NCBI RefSeq assembly: GCF_024220585.1
Contig: NZ_JAMXKF010000011.1
Coordinates: 171,487-235,486, forward strand
DNA length: 64,000 nt
Source: Dyadobacter diqingensis
Lineage (GTDB): Bacteria > Bacteroidota > Bacteroidia > Cytophagales > Spirosomataceae
Direction of reading: 5' to 3'
The notes under the pieces were generated by a model that saw nothing but the letters and a program-made list of their open reading frames with translations, searched no databases and was not told where the DNA came from. Below are positions 9,347 to 17,288 of this stretch, one piece after another (positions within the stretch are counted from its first letter, which is position 1; every line of letters starts with the position of its first letter). Made by a program: the position numbers and the translations under genes.

Positions 9347-9383
9347 TGTAAAGTTTGATGGGATACTTCTGTTTTTCCAATAT

Positions 9384-10445
9384 TTAATTGGCTTCTTGTC
9401 CTAATAATCCTGCAACGAATTCGTCGTCAATCAGATGCGGATATGCGTTGCGAACCCGGTCAATTTCTTCTGCCTGACCTTCTGAAAGTACCTCATCCGG
9501 ATTTAAACACCATATTCCTTCCAGTAACCCTTGTTTGAAAAGTACCTGATGTACACCCGGAATACAGCCATGAAAGGCGTGTGCAGGATCAAAAATTGCG
9601 GCGTTCATGTCGGTAACTTCTATATTTCTGACCAATAATTCTTCGAACGCATTGGTATCTGTTTTTACGGTCTCTTTGATTTCAACCAACAAATCAACTG
9701 CTTTTTTCGTCCATGCAGCCCAGTGTCCGAGTAAGCCGCCTACGAATCGTTTTTCAACAATTTGATTATTGATTTTAAACCGGTAAGGAGTAATCAGGTC
9801 TGCGACGATGTTATCGTCGTTGCCAGTATACAATGCCACTTCATCTTTTCGAGGCGAATTACAAAGCGCCCTGACCACATCCAATGTCTGGTAACGGTTA
9901 AATGCCGCCACCTTGATTGCGAGCACGTTAGGGATATTTACAAACTCCTTCCAGAATTCATAACTGTAAACCCGTCCGCCGATGGCCGCCTGAAGGTAAA
10001 ATCCAAAAACAGGAATAATTTCAGATACTGTCCTGATATGTTCAAGTACTTCTGCCTCTGAACGATCTCCAAGGGCAGCCATACTAACCAACCCCATGTC
10101 GTAACCATATTGAACTGCAAGATTAGCCTCGGCAACGGCCTGCTCGGTCGGGCCGCATATACCGGCCACTTTAAGGAAAGGCCTCGTTAAACCCGCTTTC
10201 TCAATTTCCTCTGCTGTGATCTTAAAAACGGCTTCCAGTAAATTGATTTCAGGTTTTCTTATTTCAAACTGCGTGGTGTGCACACCAATCGCGACACCGC
10301 CGGCGCCACTTTCAATATAATAACGGGTCAGCCCACGCTGTCTGTTCTCGTCTAATTTATAGTCTGCGTTTAATGCCAGCGGATGCGCCGGAATGACGGT
10401 TCCCTGAGACAGCAAGTCCCTTTTTTCGGAAGATAAATTTTTCAT
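9384..10445 (-). CDS. DapA/NAL family aldolase-lyase (dihydrodipicolinate synthase-like)
   Basis: 353 residues, longer than the usual 290-310 of DapA. The TIM-barrel pattern of the family is visible: TVIPAHPLALNADYKLDENRQRGLTRYYIESGAGGVAIGVHTTQF (read in pieces, residues 16-60), a central FGFYLQ and the Schiff-base lysine in LAIKVAAFNR (K178). Family members make or cleave 2-keto acids such as KDG or N-acetylneuraminate; only a few make dihydrodipicolinate. In a catabolic operon with a dehydrogenase and an epimerase, a 2-keto-sugar-acid aldolase or dehydratase is the more likely job. Separated from the upstream gene by 63 bases that hold a strong palindrome. Confidence 0.85.
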   Translation of the reverse strand: MKNLSSEKRDLLSQGTVIPAHPLALNADYKLDENRQRGLTRYYIESGAGGVAIGVHTTQFEIRKPEINLLEAVFKITAEEIEKAGLTRPFLKVAGICGPTEQAVAEANLAVQYGYDMGLVSMAALGDRSEAEVLEHIRTVSEIIPVFGFYLQAAIGGRVYSYEFWKEFVNIPNVLAIKVAAFNRYQTLDVVRALCNSPRKDEVALYTGNDDNIVADLITPYRFKINNQIVEKRFVGGLLGHWAAWTKKAVDLLVEIKETVKTDTNAFEELLVRNIEVTDMNAAIFDPAHAFHGCIPGVHQVLFKQGLLEGIWCLNPDEVLSEGQAEEIDRVRNAYPHLIDDEFVAGLLGQEAN

Positions 10446-10461
10446 GTTTTGTGTTTTTATA

Positions 10462-10490
10462 GCCCGTACGGGCGACCCTCGTGGTCGCCC
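10462..10490. repeat. REP-like double palindrome inside the operon
   Basis: GCCCGTACGGGC is a perfect 12-bp palindrome (10462-10473). It overlaps a second inverted repeat GGGCGACC-ctcgt-GGTCGCCC (10470-10490). Together they fill most of the 63-base spacer between the epimerase-like and DapA-like genes. Compact overlapping palindromes like this resemble REP elements. A processing or attenuation role between the two genes is possible. Confidence 0.6.
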
Positions 10491-10508
10491 AATCCCAACC
10501 TATCAGCC

Positions 10509-11513
10509 TCAATACTGTCCCTTTCTTTCCTGAAAATGTGTTGGTTTATTTATTGTTTCTCCGCCTTCGAGCAACCAGTTGGCGGTAATCTCTATCATTT
10601 GTTTCAGCGTGACCTGCGGATACCCAAACAGCCTGAACGACTCAGCCGCATTGCTCAGTAAGGCCGTAGACTGCTCCTCATTGATAAACTCCGGTACTTT
10701 ACCAAAATGTTTTCCAAACTCAGCGGCCAGCCACCGGACTGAAACTGTCTCAGGACCGGTTATATTTAAAATTTTTGAAGGCGATTCGCAATGCAACAAC
10801 GAGCGTATCGCCATTTCATTTGCATCACTTTGCCAGATCACATTCACATACCCGGTCGACAAATCAACAGCCTTATCGGCCAATACCGCTTTTGCCACTT
10901 CCAGCAATACCCCGTACCGAAAATCGATGGCATAATTCAAACGGTATAGCACCAACGGTGTTCCATATACGGAAGAAAAATGCTGAAACATTCTTTCCCT
11001 CCCCAGGCATGATTGCCCGTATTCACCAACCGGTTCGGGTTTGGTTTCCTCCGTTGCTCCGCCCGAACCTATCTGTGTATACGGATAAACATTTCCCGTT
11101 GAATAAACCACGATCCGGCTGTCTTTATATTTTTCAGCAACCCGGCCCGGCAGATACGCATTCATCGCCCAGGTGTAGGGTTCATTATTTTTGGTCCCGA
11201 ATTTTGTTCCCGCCAGATACAGAACATTTGGTGCAAGCGGCAAAGCCTGCAATTGAGCGTCGTCCAATATGTCGGCCGCGATGGTTTCGATGCCGTCGTT
11301 GTTTAATTCCTGCTGCAAACCTGCTTCGCTAAACCGGGAAACACCGATGACCCGGTTGGTCTTACCGGCCAGATCCAGTGCCTGCCGTGTTAACCGGGCT
11401 ATGCTTGGGCCGATTTTTCCGCCGGCGCCAAGGATCAGGATATCTCCTTCCAGCTGCGCTACATCGCTGATCAAGGCCTCCGAAGGTTTTAAAAATTGTT
11501 CTTTTACTGTCAT
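10509..11513 (-). CDS. NAD-dependent epimerase/dehydratase family protein (extended SDR) with altered catalytic motif
   Basis: 334 residues. Rossmann nucleotide-binding motif ILGAGGKIG at about 28-35 and the family's SSTG-like strand as VVYSTGNVYP (about 135-144). The catalytic Tyr-x3-Lys of extended SDRs reads Y165-G-Q-S-C169, so the lysine is replaced by cysteine. I checked this codon by codon on the minus strand. Either the enzyme uses another residue or it is a non-redox binding protein. It starts 5 bases downstream of the Nramp-like gene and is clearly in the operon. It could act on the same sugar acid as its neighbours; no specific reaction can be assigned. Confidence 0.8.
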   Translation of the reverse strand: MTVKEQFLKPSEALISDVAQLEGDILILGAGGKIGPSIARLTRQALDLAGKTNRVIGVSRFSEAGLQQELNNDGIETIAADILDDAQLQALPLAPNVLYLAGTKFGTKNNEPYTWAMNAYLPGRVAEKYKDSRIVVYSTGNVYPYTQIGSGGATEETKPEPVGEYGQSCLGRERMFQHFSSVYGTPLVLYRLNYAIDFRYGVLLEVAKAVLADKAVDLSTGYVNVIWQSDANEMAIRSLLHCESPSKILNITGPETVSVRWLAAEFGKHFGKVPEFINEEQSTALLSNAAESFRLFGYPQVTLKQMIEITANWLLEGGETINKPTHFQERKGQY

Positions 11514-11518
11514 TTCTT

Positions 11519-12748
11519 TTAATGGAAAAGAGGATTATTAAATAATTCCCTGCAATTAATAATGGCGAGTGTGATGATAATGAACAACCCGAGTCCGCCG
11601 AAAAACTTCACCGTGTTACTGTTGACTTTATCTCCCATGATTTTTTTATCATTCCCTACGGTATACATGGCAATCCCGATAAATGGTACGATCAGGATTG
11701 TGACACTTTGGGCAAAAACGATAAGTTCAAGGGGTAATTTACCAAATTTGATGGCAATACTGGCGCCGATAACCATTACCGTGGCAACGAGATAACGAAC
11801 TGGTTTTGAGTTAAAATTGCTCCCGAAACCCAACGCATCACCCAATAAAGTCCCGCCAACGGAGGCGTTTCCAATTAGGGACGAAAATGCTGCACCAAAC
11901 AAACCGATCAGGAAAACGGTGGAAGCGTTGCTTCCAAATATGGGTTCAAGGGCTTTGGCCATATCGGTTGCGGAGTTTACCGGAATGCCTTTCGGATGCA
12001 AAACGGCTGCCGCACAGATGATAACAATGCTGCACATGAAACCCAGCAGGATAATGCCGGTGATGCTGTCGTTCTTACTGTTTCTCAGTTCAGGATTGAT
12101 ACGGATCCGTTCCTGGATCAGATAAGATTGATATAACGCACCGACAATGGAGAAGCAGGATGCTATAAAAGCGATGATCAGCCCCTGTGAACCTACTGGG
12201 AAAGTCGGAGTGACGTATCCTTTTGCTATTTCTACGACATCCGGTTTTGCATAAAACAGGGTGGTGAAGAACGAAAATAACTTCACAAAGATCAGCAATA
12301 TCATTGTGCTTTCCAGTACTTTATAAAAGCTGCGGAAGAAAAGCAGGCTGATGCCAAAGAGGTTGAAAAAGATAATCCAGGGAACGGGTGAGGTTTTGAA
12401 GAGCTCTCCTGCTGCGATACCGACACCAATGGAATTGCCCGCCTGAAAGGAGGTTGTGACCAGAAAAACGCCGATTCCCATGGCAACGGAGGCAGGTTTT
12501 CCATATTTCTGTTTTACCGATGCCAGCAGGGACTGATTGGTTGCGATGCCAATCCGCGTCGACATCGACACAAAAACAGCCATAAAGAAAATAGCCACGA
12601 TGACAACCCAGAGCAGCGAATAACCGTAAACGGCGCCCAGCTTGGAGGTGATGGTAAGCTTGCTTGGGCCAAACACCAGTGCTGCGGTGATCAGGCCAGG
12701 CCCCAGTGACTTAAGCCACCGGAGCACGAAATTTTGGGTGTTTTCCAA
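11519..12748 (-). CDS. Nramp-related membrane transporter lacking metal-site motifs
   Basis: 409 residues with about 11 hydrophobic segments and the overall Nramp (LeuT-fold) outline: GPGLITAALVFGPSK...GYSLLWVV matches helix 1, where true Nramp proteins have GPG...DPGN...GYxLLWV. The metal-binding DPGN reads GPSK, and the helix-6 MPH region reads about FSIVGALYQSYLIQER, without the Met and His. Both known metal-coordination sites are therefore absent. It sits between an oxidoreductase and an epimerase-like gene in a catabolic operon, so it may carry an organic substrate or a different ion. An inner-membrane symporter is the safest call. Confidence 0.8.
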   Translation of the reverse strand: MENTQNFVLRWLKSLGPGLITAALVFGPSKLTITSKLGAVYGYSLLWVVIVAIFFMAVFVSMSTRIGIATNQSLLASVKQKYGKPASVAMGIGVFLVTTSFQAGNSIGVGIAAGELFKTSPVPWIIFFNLFGISLLFFRSFYKVLESTMILLIFVKLFSFFTTLFYAKPDVVEIAKGYVTPTFPVGSQGLIIAFIASCFSIVGALYQSYLIQERIRINPELRNSKNDSITGIILLGFMCSIVIICAAAVLHPKGIPVNSATDMAKALEPIFGSNASTVFLIGLFGAAFSSLIGNASVGGTLLGDALGFGSNFNSKPVRYLVATVMVIGASIAIKFGKLPLELIVFAQSVTILIVPFIGIAMYTVGNDKKIMGDKVNSNTVKFFGGLGLFIIITLAIINCRELFNNPLFH

Positions 12749-12789
12749 AGTCCGTTATTTATGAATGGAAAATAGAATAGGAGGTTGTG

Positions 12790-13812
12790 TTATTTTTTCT
12801 TCGCTTTTGCCATTACACTTTCCAGCGTAACAGTTTTTCCGCCCTGGCGCTTGCTTTCGTCGGCAGCTTCCATAAAGGCAAAAATTTCAATGGTTTCTTC
12901 GGGTGTCACAGGAACTTGTCCGGTTTTGAAATATTTGATAATATCTGCCAAAAGCGGTTCATATCCGGCGTAAGGCCCCAATACTTTATTTCCGTCCTTC
13001 GTAAAAACGGTTCCGCCGTAGTCGTGTTTGCCAGTCCGTGTACCCCGAAAAGTACCGGTCCTTCCGTCCCCCCAGATACCCACAACGATATCGGTATCAG
13101 GTGTGTTAACCCTTGTAACGCTTTTACAGCCTGTTCCCATCACGGTATACAATGTTTCCACACCGTGGATGCCGTACCAGAAAAAATCAGGATGCGTCTT
13201 TTCCAGCACCGCCGGACTGAACGTATCGGCACCGACCACTTTCGCTTTGTCGATGTTTTCCAGTCCCTTGATATATCGTAACGAAGAGGCTGAAAAAACG
13301 GGAATGTTATATTTTTTGGCAGCTTCATAAATCGCAATGGCGTCGGACAAAGTTCCGGCGACTGGCTTGTCGATAAACATCCTTTTACCAGCTTTCAGGA
13401 CTTCCAGTGCTTGTTCCAGGTGCAGGCGTCCGTCGTTGGTTTCCAGCAAAACCACATCCACTTTTGACAGCAGCTCTTTAATCGAACCGGTTATTTCAAC
13501 GCCGAGTTTTTTTACCTCTTCAGTATAACCCGGAATTCTTTTCACGCTGGACTCAATGTCTTTGCTTCCATGCGGGTAAGCGGCTACGACTTTGTAGCCA
13601 TCGTAAACCGGATCCGGCGCGGCGGCGCCCGGCGCAACGGCGTTCAGTGCTTTCGTAAAGGCTACGCTGTGGGAAGTGTCCAGCCCGATGATGCCGACTC
13701 TTTTTCCATCGGACTGACGGGCCAGGGCAGGTAATCCATCCATCAGGTGCAGACCTACACCTGATACAACGGCCGCTTTAATGAATAATCTTCTGTTGTA
13801 AGAATCCATCAA
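12790..13812 (-). CDS. Gfo/Idh/MocA family oxidoreductase with Tat-like signal
   Basis: 340 residues. The N-terminus NRRLFIKAAVVSGVGLHL resembles the twin-arginine export signal of many Bacteroidota Gfo/Idh/MocA proteins, so a periplasmic location is likely. The Rossmann domain begins with VGIIGLDTSHS, and MFIDKPVAGT carries the lysine of the family's EKP motif (here DKP). These enzymes use tightly bound NAD(P) to oxidise or epimerise sugars and sugar acids, or cleave glycosides by a redox route. It is the first gene of the five-gene operon; the ATG at 13812 or the next one (13809) may be used. A 14-bp LacI-type palindrome lies 47 bases upstream. Confidence 0.9.
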   Translation of the reverse strand: MMDSYNRRLFIKAAVVSGVGLHLMDGLPALARQSDGKRVGIIGLDTSHSVAFTKALNAVAPGAAAPDPVYDGYKVVAAYPHGSKDIESSVKRIPGYTEEVKKLGVEITGSIKELLSKVDVVLLETNDGRLHLEQALEVLKAGKRMFIDKPVAGTLSDAIAIYEAAKKYNIPVFSASSLRYIKGLENIDKAKVVGADTFSPAVLEKTHPDFFWYGIHGVETLYTVMGTGCKSVTRVNTPDTDIVVGIWGDGRTGTFRGTRTGKHDYGGTVFTKDGNKVLGPYAGYEPLLADIIKYFKTGQVPVTPEETIEIFAFMEAADESKRQGGKTVTLESVMAKAKKK

Positions 13813-13858
13813 TTAATATGGTAACGGGTTTAGGAATAGCTTCGAAATTTACTGCTTT

Positions 13859-13872
13859 CGGGTACGTACCCG
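13859..13872. promoter_or_regulatory. Putative LacI-type operator (copy 2)
   Basis: Perfect 14-bp palindrome CGGGTACGTACCCG, 47 bases before the oxidoreductase operon and about 130 bases past the end of the LacI-type gene. It shares the GGGTACGTACCC core with 5686-5697 before susC. Confidence 0.65.
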
Positions 13873-14000
13873 TAAATATACAAACAAATTTTAAATACTA
13901 CGATTTTTTGAAAAATATATGAAAAATTCTGTCGAAACTATTCAATTGCCTTTCTTTTGACTAAAAAACCGATAAATAGCATTCAATTAATTCTATCAGC

Positions 14001-15059
14001 CTAATTCTGATAAAATTCGTAGTTTTCCTTGGTGATGATGTCTATTGGCATGTACTGGATTTTCTCGACGGAACTGCCTATGACCAGGGTTTGATACAAA
14101 GCCATCACCGCCCGGTATGCCTGCTCTTCCGGTTTATGGCAGATCAGGAAGTCGATAACGCCTGTATTTAAATGCTGGACGTTTTCTTTTATAAAATCAT
14201 AACCTATTAATGAGATGTTTTTTCGGTGGCTGTTCTGAAGAAAGGACGCAACCGTGAAAACCCTTGAATTGGTCACGAAAATGGCTTCAATATCTTTATG
14301 CATATGAAAAACGTAAGTCATATGCCTGGCGACCGAGAGATAGTCCGTTTCCTTCATGTCAATCCGGACAATTTCATTATCCATATGATTGTCTTTGAAG
14401 TAAGTGCGGAAACCTTCTTCGATTTGCAGATAATTATAGTTTTCAATTTCCTTCGAAATATTGACAACCAGTACTTTGTTATTGCTTTTAACGCGGTAGG
14501 TCAGCAGTTTTGCTCCCACATAACCACTCTTGAAAAGGTGAGGGCCGATATAGGAAAGGCTGTGCTGCTCAGGAATATTGGAATCTATAAAAACGTAAGG
14601 GATCTTGCGTTTTTGGCATTCCTGAGTGAAAAGGATGGATTGTTCGATAAAAGACGGGGATAACAAAACGCCGTTCACGCCCTTTTCCAGGATCAGATTT
14701 GACTGTTTTATGAAGGAATCTTTATCGTTCAGATCGAAGAAATAGTTGATCGTCTGGATACCGTACTGCTTTATTTCTGCCTCTGCACGCTGAATACCAC
14801 GTAAAGGTGCCTCCCAGAAATCCGTTTCCTCGGAAACTCTCGGAATCAATATGGCCAGGATGATGATATTTTTTGAGGCGAGACGGCTTGCGAGGATATT
14901 GGGCTGATAATCCAGTTCCTTGATGATCTCATTGATTTTTTTTCGAGTTTTTTCCGAAACGCCGGTGCGGTTGTGAATCACCCTGTCCACCGTCGCAATG
15001 GATACGTTGGCTCTGCGGGCAATTTCCTTCACACCAAAATACGTCGAATCTTTTTCCAT
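14001..15059 (-). CDS. LacI family transcriptional regulator
   Basis: 352 residues. N-terminal LacI helix-turn-helix and hinge at about 8-62 (VKEIARRANVSIATVDRVIH, then KKINEIIKELDYQPN). The C-terminal part is a periplasmic-binding-protein-like effector domain (IILAILIPRVSEETDFWEA, GVNGVLLSPS, AIFVTNSRVFTVASFL, ISLIGYDF). The hinge reads NILASRLASK rather than the classic AR-LA, as is common in Bacteroidota. It is encoded just upstream of the oxidoreductase operon on the same strand; the CG-centred palindromes at 13859 and 5686 are its likely operators. The inducer is probably a sugar or sugar acid of this locus. Confidence 0.92.
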   Translation of the reverse strand: MEKDSTYFGVKEIARRANVSIATVDRVIHNRTGVSEKTRKKINEIIKELDYQPNILASRLASKNIIILAILIPRVSEETDFWEAPLRGIQRAEAEIKQYGIQTINYFFDLNDKDSFIKQSNLILEKGVNGVLLSPSFIEQSILFTQECQKRKIPYVFIDSNIPEQHSLSYIGPHLFKSGYVGAKLLTYRVKSNNKVLVVNISKEIENYNYLQIEEGFRTYFKDNHMDNEIVRIDMKETDYLSVARHMTYVFHMHKDIEAIFVTNSRVFTVASFLQNSHRKNISLIGYDFIKENVQHLNTGVIDFLICHKPEEQAYRAVMALYQTLVIGSSVEKIQYMPIDIITKENYEFYQN

Positions 15060-15302
15060 TTAGTTAAAATTAACCTTCAATCGGCCGGAGCACGGCTTAT
15101 AATTAGTAGATAATATCGAATGTAACGAGGCTTTTCTAAATAACAAAAAAAGATATTTTTTGTAACAATCTGAGAATGTACCCAAAATGATTTATCAGAA
15201 AGAAATTGAATATCATTTTTTGCTTTTTACATTTGCATATAAAATCTATCGTATAAGTATATTAATAAACTAATATTAACACTTCCACATAAATTTAAAC
15301 CT
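15060..15302. promoter_or_regulatory. Divergent intergenic region with promoter for the desaturase gene
   Basis: AT-rich spacer between divergent genes. On the plus strand TTG (15206-15208), a 19-base gap and TACATTTG (15228-15235) match the Bacteroidota sigma-ABfr promoter pattern (TTTG, TAnnTTTG). This places a start site about 60 bases before the gene at 15303. I could not define a convincing minus-strand promoter for the LacI gene. Confidence 0.55.
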
Positions 15303-16511
15303 ATGACGCTCAATTACATGGCACTGGCCGTTCCGGTTTTCCTTTTTTTTATAGGACTGGAATATGTGATGTCCAAAAGATTAGGGAAGAATGTTTTTAA
15401 TTTCAATAGTTCACTTGCCAATATGAATGTGGGTGTGGCCGAGCGGTTAATCGATTTGTTTACAGCCGGCGGATTTTATTTTTTTTACGATTATCTCCAT
15501 CAGCATTTTGCCATTTTTGATATAAAACCCAGCATTTTGCTCTGGATTGCGCTGATGCTGGCAACGGACCTGTTATGGTATTGGTATCACCGCTTCGGGC
15601 ATAAGGTTAATTTGTTCTGGGGGTTTCATGTGGTGCATCATCAAAGTGAAGAGTTTAATTACACAGCCGGAACGCGGATCACGATTTTCCAGTCGGTGGT
15701 CAGAACGGCTTTCTGGGCCATTTTACCGGTGATCGGTTTTCCCGCTCCGATGATCACCACCATGCTTATTATCCACGGTTTATATCCGTTTTTTACCCAT
15801 ACGCAGCTGATTGGCAAACTTGGGATTCTGGAATATATATTGGTGACGCCTTCGCATCATCGGGTACATCATGCGAGTAATGAGCAATATCTGGACAAGA
15901 ATTTTGGCGATATGTTTATCATTTGGGACAAATTGTTCGGGACTTTCGCCGAAGAAAAAGAGGAGGCAGTTTATGGCCTAACCAAGCAGCTGGATAGTTA
16001 CAGTTTTCTTTGGCAGCATTTCCATTATCTGGTTGAACTTCGTTATGCGGTAAAAAATCAGACGGGTTTTGTCAATAAAATAAAAATGATCTTTGGCAGT
16101 CCTGCTGATTTTGATCCGGCATTACGCGGCCTGGTCGAAAAGAAATTTTTATCTAAAAACAGGGTAAGGACGAGCTCTCAGAAATTCAGACATTATGTGC
16201 TGGGTCAGTTCATCGTCATGGTGACCGTACTGTTTTTTCTGTTATTGTTTGAACACCAGACCGATAACTTCCTCCAGACCATGGTGGCACTATTCATCTT
16301 AATAACGCTGATCAACTGTGGCGCCATTCTCGAACAGCGCCGCTGGGTTTTTTATCTTGAATTTGTCAGGGGCTGTCTGGTGATCATCACCACCTTTTAC
16401 TATTACCCCCATCCGACGATTATTGCCTCTTTAATATTGTTAATTGTGGCGTCACTCGCTTATTTTTCATCTTTGCAGAAACAATATCTTCAGCTGGTTT
16501 ACGGAAGATAG
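15303..16511 (+). CDS. Sterol desaturase/fatty acid hydroxylase superfamily membrane protein
   Basis: 402 residues. Several hydrophobic segments surround the three His clusters of the di-iron membrane hydroxylases: HRFGH (96-100), HVVHH (109-113) and HHRVHH (185-190). The layout is like bacterial sterol-desaturase-type and alkylglycerol-monooxygenase-like proteins. The C-terminal third (after about 290) adds four more hydrophobic segments not needed for catalysis. It would use O2 and iron to hydroxylate or desaturate a lipid in the inner membrane. It is not obviously linked to the glycan genes downstream; the next gene starts 33 bases later and may be co-transcribed. Confidence 0.88.
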   Translation: MTLNYMALAVPVFLFFIGLEYVMSKRLGKNVFNFNSSLANMNVGVAERLIDLFTAGGFYFFYDYLHQHFAIFDIKPSILLWIALMLATDLLWYWYHRFGHKVNLFWGFHVVHHQSEEFNYTAGTRITIFQSVVRTAFWAILPVIGFPAPMITTMLIIHGLYPFFTHTQLIGKLGILEYILVTPSHHRVHHASNEQYLDKNFGDMFIIWDKLFGTFAEEKEEAVYGLTKQLDSYSFLWQHFHYLVELRYAVKNQTGFVNKIKMIFGSPADFDPALRGLVEKKFLSKNRVRTSSQKFRHYVLGQFIVMVTVLFFLLLFEHQTDNFLQTMVALFILITLINCGAILEQRRWVFYLEFVRGCLVIITTFYYYPHPTIIASLILLIVASLAYFSSLQKQYLQLVYGR

Positions 16512-16544
16512 GTCAACGGAGTTGGAAAGTAATAGAAAGTACGC

Positions 16545-17243
16545 ATGAAAAGGTTATTAAATGGAAAGTGGAATGGTCTGGCCATTGGCCTGATGGTTTT
16601 GCTGTCGGCCGGGGTAAAGGCACAGCATAAGACGTTGATTTATTCGGATTTTTTTGAAAAAGCATTGGATCCGGAAATCTGGAAAGCGGAAATTGCGCCT
16701 TTGTCGAATTCGTCCGTAACCGTTCAGAATGGAAAACTCGTTCTGGATACGCAGGGTGGGGTGACGGTTTGGTTCAATAGGAAGCTCGAAGGAAATATTG
16801 AAATAGAATACGACTGGACCGTGGTTGTAGACGGAGGAAAAAATGACCGGTTATCCGACCTGAACCAGTTCTGGATGGCGAGCGATCCCAAAAACAAAAA
16901 TCTGTTTACCAGAAAAGGTGTGCTGGAAGAATACGATTCCCTGTCTTTGTACTACATTGGAATGGGCGGCAATACGAATACCACGACCCGATTCAGGAAA
17001 TATCCTGGAAATGGCGAGCGTGTTCTGATTCAGGAATACCTCGATAAGGAACATTTGCTTATGGCAAACCATACCTATAAAATCAGAATTGTCGTTGAAA
17101 ATGGCGCTACCGGCTTTTGGGTAGATGGCAGGCAATATTTCTTTTATAAGGATAAGAATCCGTTATCAGAGGGGTATTTTGGTTTCCGTTCGACAAAATC
17201 AAGACACCGTATCGATAATTTTAAAGTGTTTCAGCTGAAATAA
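16545..17243 (+). CDS. Secreted concanavalin-like beta-sandwich protein (DUF6250-like)
   Basis: 232 residues with a signal peptide (IGLMVLLSAGVKA). The rest is beta-rich with aromatic clusters (YDWTVVVDGG, LNQFWMASDP, LSLYYIGMGGNTNTTTRFRKY, GFWVDGRQYFFYKDKNPL, GYFGFRSTKSRHRIDNFKVF). This pattern matches, from memory, the DUF6250/DUF1961-type laminin-G/ConA-like family found in polysaccharide-degradation loci. No enzyme activity can be claimed. It lies directly before the sigma factor of the second SusCD locus and may be a glycan-binding or lyase-like accessory. Confidence 0.6.
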   Translation: MKRLLNGKWNGLAIGLMVLLSAGVKAQHKTLIYSDFFEKALDPEIWKAEIAPLSNSSVTVQNGKLVLDTQGGVTVWFNRKLEGNIEIEYDWTVVVDGGKNDRLSDLNQFWMASDPKNKNLFTRKGVLEEYDSLSLYYIGMGGNTNTTTRFRKYPGNGERVLIQEYLDKEHLLMANHTYKIRIVVENGATGFWVDGRQYFFYKDKNPLSEGYFGFRSTKSRHRIDNFKVFQLK

Positions 17244-17288
17244 ATTTTATTAATTTATTTAGCCTATATAATTAATAGATTATTAAAT

